DNA from: CBDBLK01 sp965215445 | GTDB taxonomy: Bacteria > Bdellovibrionota > Bacteriovoracia > Bacteriovoracales > Bacteriovoracaceae | Direction: 5' to 3' | Assembly: GCA_965215445.1 (NCBI GenBank) | Contig: CBDCDT010000002.1 | Location: 186,001 to 250,000, forward strand | DNA length: 64,000 nt | In this document: in pieces, positions 43,675 to 51,992 of the stretch | Position numbering within the stretch: position 1 is the stretch's first letter | How the letters are laid out: the number at the start of each line of letters is the position of its first letter | Made by a program: the position numbers and the translations under genes | The notes under the pieces: model-generated | Told to the model about the DNA's origin: nothing | Database searches by the model: none | What the model saw: only the letters and a program-made list of their open reading frames with translations

Positions 43675-44580
43675 CTATTTTAGCGCTCTCAAAAGTTGCC
43701 GAGTCGATGCAAGCGTAGTTGCCACATCGTTTTCGTCCCCGAGAGCAGGGTTGATTTCTACCAGATCAAAAGTTTTAAGCCGGCCGGTTTGAAAGAGCGT
43801 TTTCACAATTTCTTCACCTTCCTCCAAAGTAAGGCCATGCTCCACCGTCGTTCCCGTGCAGGGAAACCACGCAGGGTCGATGGCATCAACGTCCAAACTC
43901 AAATGCAAGGGGGCGCTTGCTTCGGGATCGAGATTGGATACCACTTCTCGCATAACGTGGGCGATACCTTGCCTGCGAACGTCTTCAGCACTGAAGTGCA
44001 AAACACCCAACTCTTTTAAAATGTCCGGTTCCTTGATGTCAAGGTCGCGCAGACCAATGATCGCCAGATTGGCGGGATTCAAACGCGGCATCCACTGCAA
44101 GTGAGCATCGGTTTCGGGATGTTTGAAATATCCGGTAATAAAACTTAAAGGCATACCGTGAACATTGCCCGAGGGTGAAGTGCGAGGGGTGTTAAAATCG
44201 GCGTGGGCATCCACCCAAATGACTTTCGTTTGGGGATGGGATTGCAAACTCCCGGCGATACTTCCCATCGCCACGCTGTGATCCCCACCTACGTTTAAGG
44301 AGAGATCAAAGCGCGCGTTCAAATCGCAAATGCGATCAGACAACTCACGGCAAAAAGCACAAATCCGGGAAAAATTTTTGGTATTACGCAAGGGAGAATC
44401 GGGAGAAAAATTCTCCGCCCCATCTCGGGACGGTTGCTCAAGAGTTCCTGCGTCAAAGGCCTGGCCAAACAGGCCTTCACTTTTTAACCAGGAGTAAGTT
44501 CGCTCCACTCCCTCTTTGGGCTGGCCCAAACCGAGATTGGCACCGAAAACCGCCAATGAATGATTCTTGGATTGCACCAA
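43675..44580 (-). CDS. arginase, cytosolic paralogue
   Basis: This 301-residue arginase has GGDHSVAMGSIAG, WVDAHADFNTPRTS, NVHGMPLSF and LDVDAIDPAWFPCTG, which are the metal and substrate residues of the family. It lacks any signal peptide. The start appears to be a TTG nine bases after AAAGGAG; a GTG directly after it is an alternative. It is the first gene of a two-gene arginase operon, divergent from the PaaZ-like gene. The pair arose by tandem duplication, with one product then directed outside the cytosol. Confidence 0.9.
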   Translation of the reverse strand: MVQSKNHSLAVFGANLGLGQPKEGVERTYSWLKSEGLFGQAFDAGTLEQPSRDGAENFSPDSPLRNTKNFSRICAFCRELSDRICDLNARFDLSLNVGGDHSVAMGSIAGSLQSHPQTKVIWVDAHADFNTPRTSPSGNVHGMPLSFITGYFKHPETDAHLQWMPRLNPANLAIIGLRDLDIKEPDILKELGVLHFSAEDVRRQGIAHVMREVVSNLDPEASAPLHLSLDVDAIDPAWFPCTGTTVEHGLTLEEGEEIVKTLFQTGRLKTFDLVEINPALGDENDVATTLASTRQLLRALK

Positions 44581-44670
44581 AAGGGATAACTCCTTTGCTC
44601 TTCCCGCCAGCGAGGCGATATGTTAACATCCGCCAAACCAGTTAACAATTGTCTGCCGAGGAGTGTCTTC

Positions 44671-46728
44671 GTGAAACTGCAAAACTACGTCATGGGTAAA
44701 TGGTACGAGGGCGGTGGATTGGGTCGCGAATTACTCAATGCGTCCACGGGAGAGGCGGTCGCCGCCGCTTCGACGGAAGGCATTGACCTCGCCTCTGCGT
44801 TTGAATACGCCCGCAATGTGGGTGGGCCAAATTTGAGAAAACTGACCTTCCACCAACGCGGCCGCAAATTAAAAGCATTGGCACTGCATTTAACTTCCCT
44901 TAAAGAAAAATTTTATCAAGTGAGCTACCTCACCGGGGCCACCAAGCGGGATTCCTGGATCGACATTGAAGGCGGTATCGGCAATCTCTTTGCCATGTCT
45001 TCCAAGGCGCGCCGGGAAATGCCAAACGATGTCATCTACCTCGACGGCAAACCCGAAATTTTGGGCCGCGAGGGGAGTTTTATCGGCCAGCACGCCTATT
45101 TTTCCAAGTGTGGAGTGGCAGTTCACATTAACGCTTTCAATTTCCCCATTTGGGGTATGTTGGAAAAAATAGCGGTCAACCTGGTGGCGGGAGTGCCCGC
45201 CATCGTCAAACCCGCCACTTTGACCAGCTACCTGACCGAAGCGATTTTTAAGGAAATCGTGGATTCCCAAATTCTCCCCGAAGGCTCGCTGCAACTTTTA
45301 TGTGGGCCAGTGCGCGGAATCCTCGACCACGTCGAATCCCAAGACGTGGTCACCTTCACTGGCTCGGCCTCGACCGCAAGACACTTGCGAGAACACCCTC
45401 GCTTAAATGAACACGCCGTACCTTTTAACGTGGAGGCCGACTCCCTCAACGCCTGCTTGCTCGGCGCAGACAGCACTCCGAACACAGAGGAGTTTGAGAT
45501 TTTTATCAAGGAAGTGTGCAGAGAAATGACCGTCAAAGCGGGGCAAAAGTGTACCGCCATCCGACGCATCATCGTCCCGCAGAATCTGGTTGAAGACGTA
45601 AGTGCCGCCTTAAAAAAACGCCTCTCTAAGGTTGTACTGGGAGACCCGCAAAATCCCCAGGTGCGCATGGGGCCGCTGGCCGGCCGGGAACAACTCGAAG
45701 AAGTTGGCCAGAGGGTAAGGGAACTTGAGGCCCACTGCCAAACGCTCTATTGCAACCCGGACTTCTCCTTGGAGGGAGGTGACCGGGAAAAGGGGGCCTT
45801 TATGGCACCCACTTTGCTTTTGTGTGAAAACCCTTTGCGCAAGCGGGAAGTTCACCACATTGAGGCCTTTGGCCCAGTTTCGACGATTATGCCCTACTCG
45901 AATACGGAAGAGGCCATCACTTTGTCACAAATGGGAGGAGGCTCGCTGGTTTCTTCGATCGTAACCGGCGACAATGCCTGGGCCAAACGGGTGGTACTGG
46001 AAACCGCCGCCCATCATGGCCGCATTTTGGTTTTAAACCGCCACTGCGCCGGCGAATCCACCGGCCACGGTTCACCACTGCCCACTCTCGTTCACGGAGG
46101 GCCTGGGCGCGCCGGCGGCGGAGAAGAAATGGGCGGCATCCGCGGCGTCTTTCACTATATGCAAAGAACTGCTTTGCAAGGACATCCCACTACTTTGACC
46201 AAAATTTCCAGCGTCTATTTGCCGGGTGCCGAACGTCCCGAAAGCGAACGCCACCCCTTTCGCTATCACTTTGAAGAACTGCACGTCGGACAAACTTTGA
46301 CCACCCACAAACGCACCATCACCGAATCCGACATCGTCAATTTTTCCAATGTGAGTTGGGATCATTTTTACGCTCACACCGACACCACCAGTTTGGAGGG
46401 CACACTCTTCGACCAGCGCGTGGCCCACGGCTATTTCATCCTGGCCGCGGCCGCCGGCCTGTTTGTCGATCCCGGCAAAGGCCCGGTCATGGCCAACTAT
46501 GGCCTCGATGAACTGCGCTTTATCAAACCGGTCTACGCCGGGGCCACTCTCCAAGTAAAACTTACGGTCAAGGAAAAAATCGACCAGGAAAATAAAGAGG
46601 GCGAGGCCCCTCGCGGCGTGGTCAAATGGCAGGTCGATGTTTTGAGCGAAACTCCCGACGAGGCCGAAGGACTTCAAGAAAGTGTGGCGATAGGAACCAT
46701 TCTGACTTTGGTGGGGAAGAAGTCCTGA
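44671..46728 (+). CDS. paaZ: PaaZ-type fusion: aldehyde dehydrogenase plus MaoC-like hydratase
   Basis: The protein is about 685 residues long. The N-terminal aldehyde dehydrogenase domain has HINAFNFPIWGMLEKIA, the base in FNVEADSLNACLL, the nucleophile in VKAGQKCTAIRRI and EAFGPVSTI. From about residue 525 a hot-dog hydratase follows (ITESDIVNFSNVSWDHFYAH, QRVAHGYFILAAAAGLF). PaaZ opens the oxepin-CoA ring and oxidises the aldehyde in phenylacetate breakdown. No other paa gene is present here. The GTG at 44671 is chosen because GAGGAG lies seven bases before it; an ATG 17 codons earlier lacks a site. Confidence 0.88.
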   Translation: MKLQNYVMGKWYEGGGLGRELLNASTGEAVAAASTEGIDLASAFEYARNVGGPNLRKLTFHQRGRKLKALALHLTSLKEKFYQVSYLTGATKRDSWIDIEGGIGNLFAMSSKARREMPNDVIYLDGKPEILGREGSFIGQHAYFSKCGVAVHINAFNFPIWGMLEKIAVNLVAGVPAIVKPATLTSYLTEAIFKEIVDSQILPEGSLQLLCGPVRGILDHVESQDVVTFTGSASTARHLREHPRLNEHAVPFNVEADSLNACLLGADSTPNTEEFEIFIKEVCREMTVKAGQKCTAIRRIIVPQNLVEDVSAALKKRLSKVVLGDPQNPQVRMGPLAGREQLEEVGQRVRELEAHCQTLYCNPDFSLEGGDREKGAFMAPTLLLCENPLRKREVHHIEAFGPVSTIMPYSNTEEAITLSQMGGGSLVSSIVTGDNAWAKRVVLETAAHHGRILVLNRHCAGESTGHGSPLPTLVHGGPGRAGGGEEMGGIRGVFHYMQRTALQGHPTTLTKISSVYLPGAERPESERHPFRYHFEELHVGQTLTTHKRTITESDIVNFSNVSWDHFYAHTDTTSLEGTLFDQRVAHGYFILAAAAGLFVDPGKGPVMANYGLDELRFIKPVYAGATLQVKLTVKEKIDQENKEGEAPRGVVKWQVDVLSETPDEAEGLQESVAIGTILTLVGKKS

Positions 46729-46733
46729 CGTTT

Positions 46734-47870
46734 TTATTTGAAAATTTTTAGGTAGGGAACAAAAGAAAAAAGCCTGTTCCTTTTAAATCCAGTCAACTCT
46801 TTTAAAATCCCCAATTCAGTAAATTGGCCTACCAAAGTATTTGACGATTGAGGTGTTAAGTTCAAGAGATTGGAAACTTGTTTAACATCGACAAGGGGAT
46901 AAGAATACAAGTATTCCAATAATATTTTTCCATTTTCGGCCCTCTGGCCCATTCCCAAAATTTTTTCTTCACACACGCTTCGCAGACTAATAATTTGCTC
47001 AAAAGTTTTTTTACTCACTTTTGCGCTTTCAATCACTCCATTCATAAAAAATAAAAGCCAATGTTTGAGATTGTTGGACTGTCGTGCTAACGTCAAAGCA
47101 TCAAAGTATTGCCCTTTATTTTTTGCAAAAAAATCAGAGAGATACAGCACTGGTTTTGACAAAATCTTTCTGTCTATCAAATGAAGCGTGATTAGCAACC
47201 TCCCTATTCTTCCGTTGCCATCCAAAAAAGGGTGAATGGTTTCAAATTGATAATGACTGATCGCTGCCTTAACTAAGTCTGGAACTTTTATTTCAGAATT
47301 ATGCCAAAATTTTTCCAAATCGGATAATAAATCGGGCAATTCATCTTGGTGGGGAGGAATAAAAAGAGCGTCTTTAAGCGAAGTACCTATCCAATTCTGC
47401 GAAGTTCTCACCTCTCCCGGACGTTTGTCTTTGCCACGCACTCCAGACAAAAGGGTTTTATGGGTTTCTTTTAAAAGCCTCATCGACAAGGGCAATGTAT
47501 CAAGTTTTTTAATGGCGTAGTTCATCGCCTTTGTATAATTTTGCACTTCCTCCCAATCATCTCTTTTTTCCGGTTTGACATCCACTTCCTTCAAAAAGAT
47601 TTCATCAAACTCGGTTTGAGTCCCCTCAATCCTCGAAGATTCTGTGGCCTCTTTAAAAACGTGCATGTGAATAAAAAAATCGACATCAGGTATCAATTGA
47701 GAATAGGCGTTGAGTTCCCCCAAAAGGTGAGTTGCTTCTGCAAGCGTTATATTAATGTCAGCATCGAGGCCAAACGCTCTATTGACAGGCCCTGGCCTGA
47801 AGCTTTTGTACTCATAGCTTTTACGGTCGTGTTGAATGATAAATTTTCCCGCCCTAAAACTGGCAACCAT
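46734..47870 (-). CDS. Fic-domain protein with N-terminal inhibitory motif and C-terminal winged helix
   Basis: The 378-residue protein has the complete Fic motif HPFLDGNGRIGR (from His213), the flap region LFIPPHQDELPDLL, and a class II inhibitory helix SSRIEG (Glu82) that would block ATP binding. The last 80 residues form a winged-helix DNA-binding domain (VKQVSNLLNLTPQSSNTLVG). Fic enzymes AMPylate target proteins. This domain order is common in stand-alone bacterial Fic proteins. Three large palindromes lie directly upstream, consistent with self-regulation by the winged helix (inference). The start has a weak GGGG site. It is convergent with paaZ, 5 nt away. Confidence 0.9.
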   Translation of the reverse strand: MVASFRAGKFIIQHDRKSYEYKSFRPGPVNRAFGLDADINITLAEATHLLGELNAYSQLIPDVDFFIHMHVFKEATESSRIEGTQTEFDEIFLKEVDVKPEKRDDWEEVQNYTKAMNYAIKKLDTLPLSMRLLKETHKTLLSGVRGKDKRPGEVRTSQNWIGTSLKDALFIPPHQDELPDLLSDLEKFWHNSEIKVPDLVKAAISHYQFETIHPFLDGNGRIGRLLITLHLIDRKILSKPVLYLSDFFAKNKGQYFDALTLARQSNNLKHWLLFFMNGVIESAKVSKKTFEQIISLRSVCEEKILGMGQRAENGKILLEYLYSYPLVDVKQVSNLLNLTPQSSNTLVGQFTELGILKELTGFKRNRLFSFVPYLKIFK

Positions 47871-47895
47871 CTCTTACCCCAGGTTCCAAAAGGCC

Positions 47896-48006
47896 ATATG
47901 TAAAAATATCGCCTTATTTTTACATATAAAATCCATATGTAAAAATATCGCCGGATTTTTACATATAAAAATCTATATGTAAAAATGTGGCCCGATTTTT
48001 ACATAT
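47896..48006. repeat. three tandem 32-bp palindromes upstream of fic
   Basis: Units at 47896-47927, 47935-47966 and 47975-48006 each consist of ATATGTAAAAAT, an 8-nt G+C-richer centre (ATCGCCTT, ATCGCCGG, GTGGCCCG) and ATTTTTACATAT. Arms are identical in all three copies while centres vary. Units start 39 and 40 bp apart. They end 25 bp before the fic start codon on the minus strand and cover the expected promoter. Confidence 0.9.
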
Positions 48007-48152
48007 AAAAAATTTGACCCCATAAAAAATCAGTATTTTTAGATACTTAGCTCGCCCCTCAAAATTGACCGGGATTTAAGGCCAGTTTCCAGTACCTTCG
48101 TAATTTCAAGGGTTTATAAGATAATTAATCAGCTCAAAAGGCCAAAACAACC

Positions 48153-48181
48153 TTGACTCATTGGTTAAAAATATTTTATTT
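48153..48181 (+). promoter_or_regulatory. possible promoter for the membrane protein/DUF6973-like pair
   Basis: TTGACT (48153-48158), 17 nt, then TTATTT (48176-48181) form a weak sigma-70 pair about 40 bp before the ATG at 48221. The rest of the 48007-48220 spacer is A+T-rich with nothing else I can identify. Confidence 0.35.
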
Positions 48182-48220
48182 TATTGCCAATTGCGCAATT
48201 TTTTAAAAGGTTAACTAATC

Positions 48221-48595
48221 ATGTTGGCAAATGCTGTAAAACCAACCGATAAAAAAAGCTGGTTCTTGGGAATTATGGCCCTTATTTTTACCTTTACCAG
48301 TACTATCGTACTTAGAGAGTTCGGCGAACCCAGACCTTTACACATTGCCACTTTAGATGGCCTCATCGGTGCGTTACTTGTGCATGGAAGTCTTTGGTTG
48401 TGCTGTTTTAAAACCATGCGAACCAGGTGGAAATATACTTTGGCCTTTTTCCTTTTTTTCTCTGGCCTTGGAACTGCTCTTATTGCAAACCCCTTTGGTC
48501 TGAACTCTCCCGTTTTACTATCCCTTGCCTTTCCCTGTACTACTCTCATTTTTCACTGGTGGTTGATCTATGACCTGATTCGGAGCAAAGCGTGA
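48221..48595 (+). CDS. small four-helix membrane protein
   Basis: The 124-residue protein has four predicted transmembrane segments (about 13-31, 41-62, 68-88 and 96-117) with short loops and a basic C-terminus (LIRSKA). No family recognised. One base separates its stop from the ATG of the next gene, so the two are made together. A small polytopic protein paired with a DUF6973-like protein could be an immunity or transport partner; that is inference from arrangement only. Confidence 0.65.
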   Translation: MLANAVKPTDKKSWFLGIMALIFTFTSTIVLREFGEPRPLHIATLDGLIGALLVHGSLWLCCFKTMRTRWKYTLAFFLFFSGLGTALIANPFGLNSPVLLSLAFPCTTLIFHWWLIYDLIRSKA

Positions 48596-48596
48596 A

Positions 48597-49265
48597 ATGA
48601 AGTGGTCTGAAATAAGACAAAAAATGCCCGATGCTTTGTATAAAAAAGCTGAAAGCGAGGCCTACGCCTATTTTGATAAGTTTATTCATTCGCTTACCAA
48701 ACAGGCCGATGGAACTGTTGATCCAAAGGCCCATGGGTTAGCAGATAATAAAGTGGATGCCTTTAGGCACGCTTATGTAAGCGGAGTTTTTACCCAAGAA
48801 TATAATGAAACTGCCGCTAACATTTTTGGAAGATTAAATGAATACTGGCCTTCCCACTTATATTCAAATCTCAAAAATCCGAAGGCCTATAATATGGATC
48901 TCTGGAATAACAGTATCGGCAGGAAATATGGTAAAAAAACTAAAAGCCGCCAAAAACTTCTGGAAGCCGTTCACGAAGCATTAAAACAGGACGAACTTAT
49001 CACCAATATCGACGATTCACGAGAATATGGAGGTGCCAAAAATAATCCTATCAACCAGTCGAGACCTGTCATTGTCTTGGTTGAAGATGATAAAGGCAGA
49101 AACGAAATTTTCTTTGATTTAGTAAAAAAACAAGCACTTTCACGATCAGAGTTTGTTTCTCTCATTAAAACAAAAGAATATCCCGGTTATACCATAAAAA
49201 ATATTCATGGAATAGAAACCCCTGTTTCAAATCCCGATTCAAGGCGCACTAACAACTTGGATTAG
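48597..49265 (+). CDS. DUF6973-like protein (candidate toxin or wall-active domain)
   Basis: The 222-residue soluble protein has a central block DNKVDAFRHAYVSGVFTQEY followed by MDLWNNSIGRKYGKK. The AFRHA...MDLxNNxxGR pattern is found in the DUF6973 domain, which often sits at the C-terminal ends of polymorphic toxins and phage-associated proteins. The conserved His, Asp and Asn residues suggest a catalytic or metal site, but no activity is established to my knowledge. It lacks a signal peptide. It directly follows a small membrane protein and overlaps the end of the hsdR remnant on the other strand by 17 nt. Confidence 0.7.
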   Translation: MKWSEIRQKMPDALYKKAESEAYAYFDKFIHSLTKQADGTVDPKAHGLADNKVDAFRHAYVSGVFTQEYNETAANIFGRLNEYWPSHLYSNLKNPKAYNMDLWNNSIGRKYGKKTKSRQKLLEAVHEALKQDELITNIDDSREYGGAKNNPINQSRPVIVLVEDDKGRNEIFFDLVKKQALSRSEFVSLIKTKEYPGYTIKNIHGIETPVSNPDSRRTNNLD

Positions 49266-49494
49266 ACAAGCGACTACACTGAAGGCAGGCCCAAAAAACA
49301 TCACTGCTGACAATTTCATCGCGCAAGCGAGCAAACTCCGAGTCGGTCAGGTTTACCCGATTTAAGGCCTGAAATTTTTCTCGAAAATTTTGCTCGAGAG
49401 TATCTCTATCGCAAATATCCGGGCGGTAGGTGTATTTAAGATCAGTCAATTTCTTGATTAAGTCTTGTTCGATTTTGTTTTCTCTTGGCGTCAT
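49249..49494 (-). pseudogene. type I restriction HsdR N-terminal remnant
   Basis: The 81-residue frame begins TPRENKIEQDLIKKLTDLKY, then TYRPDICDRDTLEQNFREKF, EALNRV-like (QALNRVNLTDSEFARL) and EIVSSDVF. This is the opening of the R subunit of type I restriction enzymes, normally about 1000 residues. The frame then runs into unrelated sequence and stops. No methylase or specificity subunit is present, so the gene is dead. It lies 60 nt from tRNA-Asn, fitting loss of a restriction island inserted there. Confidence 0.75.
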
Positions 49495-49553
49495 TAAAAA
49501 TCCCTTTTTAATACCATTGTAATTACACTATATGTCAAATGAAGTAAAAACAA

Positions 49554-49628
49554 TGGCTGGGGTGGTCGGATTCGAACCGACGACCAACGGATTAACAGTC
49601 CGCTGCGCTACCGCTGCGCCACACCCCA
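49554..49628 (-). tRNA. tRNA-Asn (GTT anticodon)
   Basis: The complement folds into a full cloverleaf with acceptor stem TGGGGTG/CACCCCA and anticodon arm CGGAC-TGTTAAT-CCG with anticodon GTT. The T arm is GTCGG-TTCGAAT-CCGAC and the 3' end is GCCA, with CCA encoded. Mobile remnants adjoin its 3' side. Confidence 0.95.
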
Positions 49629-49668
49629 AAAAAATGAGTTCAGATATTCATAGCATGGACGCCCGTTT

Positions 49669-51207
49669 TTATCCACTGGAGGCCCCCAATTCCCGCACGC
49701 CTCTGGGCATTTTGGGCGCGGGCCGGTTTTTTGAAACTTCCAGCGACACGAGGGGGTAGACCGTGGAGTCGATGGCGGCCACGGCCATGGGGCGGTGATT
49801 GCCGCTGCTTTTGACTCCGCCAAAGGGGAGTTTGGCCGAGGCCCCGCAAGTGGCGCGGTTGAAATTTAAAAGGCCTGCATCAATTTCCAGGCGGCACTTT
49901 TCAAAAAGTTTGCGGTCTTTGGAAAAGAGTGATGCTGCCAGCCCGTAATCGGTGGCATTGGCCATTTCGATCGCCTCGTCGATGTCGTCGTAGGGGATAA
50001 ACGTGCAATTGGGGCCAAAAATTTCGCTTTGGAAAAAATAGCTTTGGGGATCAAAGCGGGAGGCCAAATGGATGGAGGGGCTGACGTAATGGCCGGGCCA
50101 GGGTTTGTCGGTGAGGTGCTTGCCGCGCATAACCTCTTCAAAACCCTCGCGTTTGGCCATGCCCATAAACACCAAATAACTGTCGAGGGCCTTTTGATCC
50201 ACTAGCGGCCCCATGAGGGGTTCCTCACCGTAATCGACCGGATGGTCGACGATAATATTCTTGGCGACCTGGTGAAAGCGGGCGATAAACTGATCGGCAA
50301 TCGAACGGTGAATCAAGACTACGCCGGTGGAAGTGCAACGCTGCCCCGTCGTCAAAAAGGCGCCTTGAACCAGTTCGACCAGGGCCGTTTCCAAATCGGC
50401 ATCTCGGTGCAATATGGCCGGATTTTTTCCCCCCAATTCGAGGGCCACCAATTTGGACAAGTCCCGATAAGTATCCTTCAAGACGGAAATCCCCACCTCC
50501 TTGGAACCCGTGAAATAAATCCCCTTGAGGTCTTTTTGATTTACCAACCGGCGCGCCACTTCCCCATCGCCTTGAACCAAATTGACCACTCCCGGGGGAA
50601 ATCCGGCGGCGTGAAAACTGTCGATCAACCACTCGGCACTGCGGGCCACTTTCTCACTGGGTTTGAAGATGACGGAATTGCCGCTCAAAAGAGCGCTCAA
50701 AATTTGAGTGTTGGCCAAATGGCAGGGAAAATTGAAAGGCCCAATCACCAAAACCGGCCCCAGAGGTTTAAACAGCAAATGCCCCGTAGTGTGAGGCATG
50801 ATTTCGGGAAAGGTTTGGGCCTCTATGCGCGGCAAGGATTCGCCAATGGTGACATCAACCTTGGAGATCACTGCGGCCACTTCGGTTTTGGCCTCCCAGA
50901 GAGGTTTGCCCGATTCGAGGGCGATCATTTCAGCGGCCGCCTCCCGCCCTACCAAGAGTTGTTCCTGATAGCGCTTGAGAAAGGAAATTTTTTGTTCCAG
51001 GGGAATTTTGCGCCAGTCGTGGTAACCCCGAACGGCCGAATTTGTCGCCGCTTCAACGTGGGCATAGTTGGCCTGCATTTGCCAAAGGACGGTTTCAGTA
51101 TCGCCGGGACAGGTGCGTGTCATCACGCTTTCGGAGACACTTTCCCGCTCTTCGGAAAAGTCCACCCAGGCACCATCAAAATAATTGCCTTGCATTTGGT
51201 ATTTCAT
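49669..51207 (-). CDS. aldehyde dehydrogenase, AstD-like (succinylglutamate semialdehyde type)
   Basis: The protein is about 512 residues. It has the dehydrogenase core IGPFNFPCHLANTQILSAL, FKPSEKVARSAEW, the base in VALELGGKNPAIL and the nucleophile in TTGQRCTSTGV. AstD-like touches include ESGKPLWEAKTEV and the ending LPFGGVKSSGNHRPMA. AstD oxidises N-succinylglutamate semialdehyde in arginine breakdown. No other ast gene is nearby, but two arginases lie 6 kb away, so use of arginine-derived semialdehydes is possible. The start is uncertain among ATG 51207, ATG 51219 and TTG 51237; no strong ribosome site decides it. Confidence 0.82.
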   Translation of the reverse strand: MKYQMQGNYFDGAWVDFSEERESVSESVMTRTCPGDTETVLWQMQANYAHVEAATNSAVRGYHDWRKIPLEQKISFLKRYQEQLLVGREAAAEMIALESGKPLWEAKTEVAAVISKVDVTIGESLPRIEAQTFPEIMPHTTGHLLFKPLGPVLVIGPFNFPCHLANTQILSALLSGNSVIFKPSEKVARSAEWLIDSFHAAGFPPGVVNLVQGDGEVARRLVNQKDLKGIYFTGSKEVGISVLKDTYRDLSKLVALELGGKNPAILHRDADLETALVELVQGAFLTTGQRCTSTGVVLIHRSIADQFIARFHQVAKNIIVDHPVDYGEEPLMGPLVDQKALDSYLVFMGMAKREGFEEVMRGKHLTDKPWPGHYVSPSIHLASRFDPQSYFFQSEIFGPNCTFIPYDDIDEAIEMANATDYGLAASLFSKDRKLFEKCRLEIDAGLLNFNRATCGASAKLPFGGVKSSGNHRPMAVAAIDSTVYPLVSLEVSKNRPAPKMPRGVRELGASSG

Positions 51208-51292
51208 AGGGCCGATCATATCCGTTCTGTGCCTCAAGTGACAATACTCACGCGCTTTGCATTAACCACTCTTTGTCTTGCCGAAAGGACGA

Positions 51293-51979
51293 GTGAAAAA
51301 GATAATAAAACTTATGTCGGAACCCAGCGCAAAAGAACTGCTTCAATCGGTTCAATCCCTCTATCTCGAAGGCGATTATCAGGGAGCAATCGACGCTTTG
51401 ACAAAAAATAGGGAGCTGCTAGACTTGGGCCTTTTCCACTTTAATTTGGGAACCCTCTACCTCAAAAACGAACAGTGGGGGCCGGGGCGCTACCACTTGG
51501 AAAAAGCACTCAAGGTGGGCCTGGTCAGTGAGGCCCAATACCACAATTTGAGCGTGGCCAAGGCCAAACCGGGGTTGGTGGGTTTGGACAGCTCCCAATC
51601 CTGGAGCGAATACGCCTTAAATACGGCGCTCGCTTTTCCACGGGACGCTTACATCTCAAGTTCCCTGCTTTTATTGACCATTGGACTCTATTTTGTGAGA
51701 AGAAGTCTCGCCGTTTCCTGGATTAAGATTATAAGCGGCCTGATTTTTGCGGCCTTGCCGAGTGCTTTTTACCTTTTTTTTCTGGCCGAACTCAAAGAGG
51801 CGGTGGTTTTAAAAGACTCCCCTATCCGCGAAGGCCCAAGCCAAATTTACGCCGAAGGTACCTCGCTTCAGGCGGGGAGCAAAATTATCGTCGGAAAGCA
51901 AAGTGGAAATTGGTACTTTATCAGGTATCCTCGCAATCACGGTGGCTGGATAGGCCGACAAGACTTGGGATTTCTTTAA
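51293..51979 (+). CDS. TPR and SH3-like membrane protein (BatE-like layout)
   Basis: The protein is about 228 residues. It has an N-terminal tetratricopeptide region (YLEGDYQGAIDAL, LFHFNLGTLYLKNEQW), two transmembrane helices at about residues 118-160, and a C-terminal bacterial SH3 domain (VLKDSPIREGPSQIY, GNWYFIRYPRNHGGWIG). The TPR-TM-SH3 order is seen in BatE-type proteins of aerotolerance operons, though no BatA-D genes are present. The GTG at 51293 follows AAGGA closely; ATG 51314 is an alternative. It heads a plus-strand cluster running to the transporter gene. Confidence 0.75.
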   Translation: MKKIIKLMSEPSAKELLQSVQSLYLEGDYQGAIDALTKNRELLDLGLFHFNLGTLYLKNEQWGPGRYHLEKALKVGLVSEAQYHNLSVAKAKPGLVGLDSSQSWSEYALNTALAFPRDAYISSSLLLLTIGLYFVRRSLAVSWIKIISGLIFAALPSAFYLFFLAELKEAVVLKDSPIREGPSQIYAEGTSLQAGSKIIVGKQSGNWYFIRYPRNHGGWIGRQDLGFL

Positions 51980-51992
51980 ACCAAAGGCCACT

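Noticed and set aside
44671..46728. Phenylacetate degradation cluster
   Set aside because: Only the PaaZ-like fusion is here; no paaABCDE, paaG or paaK in the window.
47896..48006. CRISPR array
   Set aside because: Three units only, each a perfect palindrome with an 8-nt centre and no unique 30-nt spacers; no cas genes.
46734..49494. Functional type I restriction-modification locus
   Set aside because: Only the first 80 codons of hsdR remain and there is no hsdM or hsdS.
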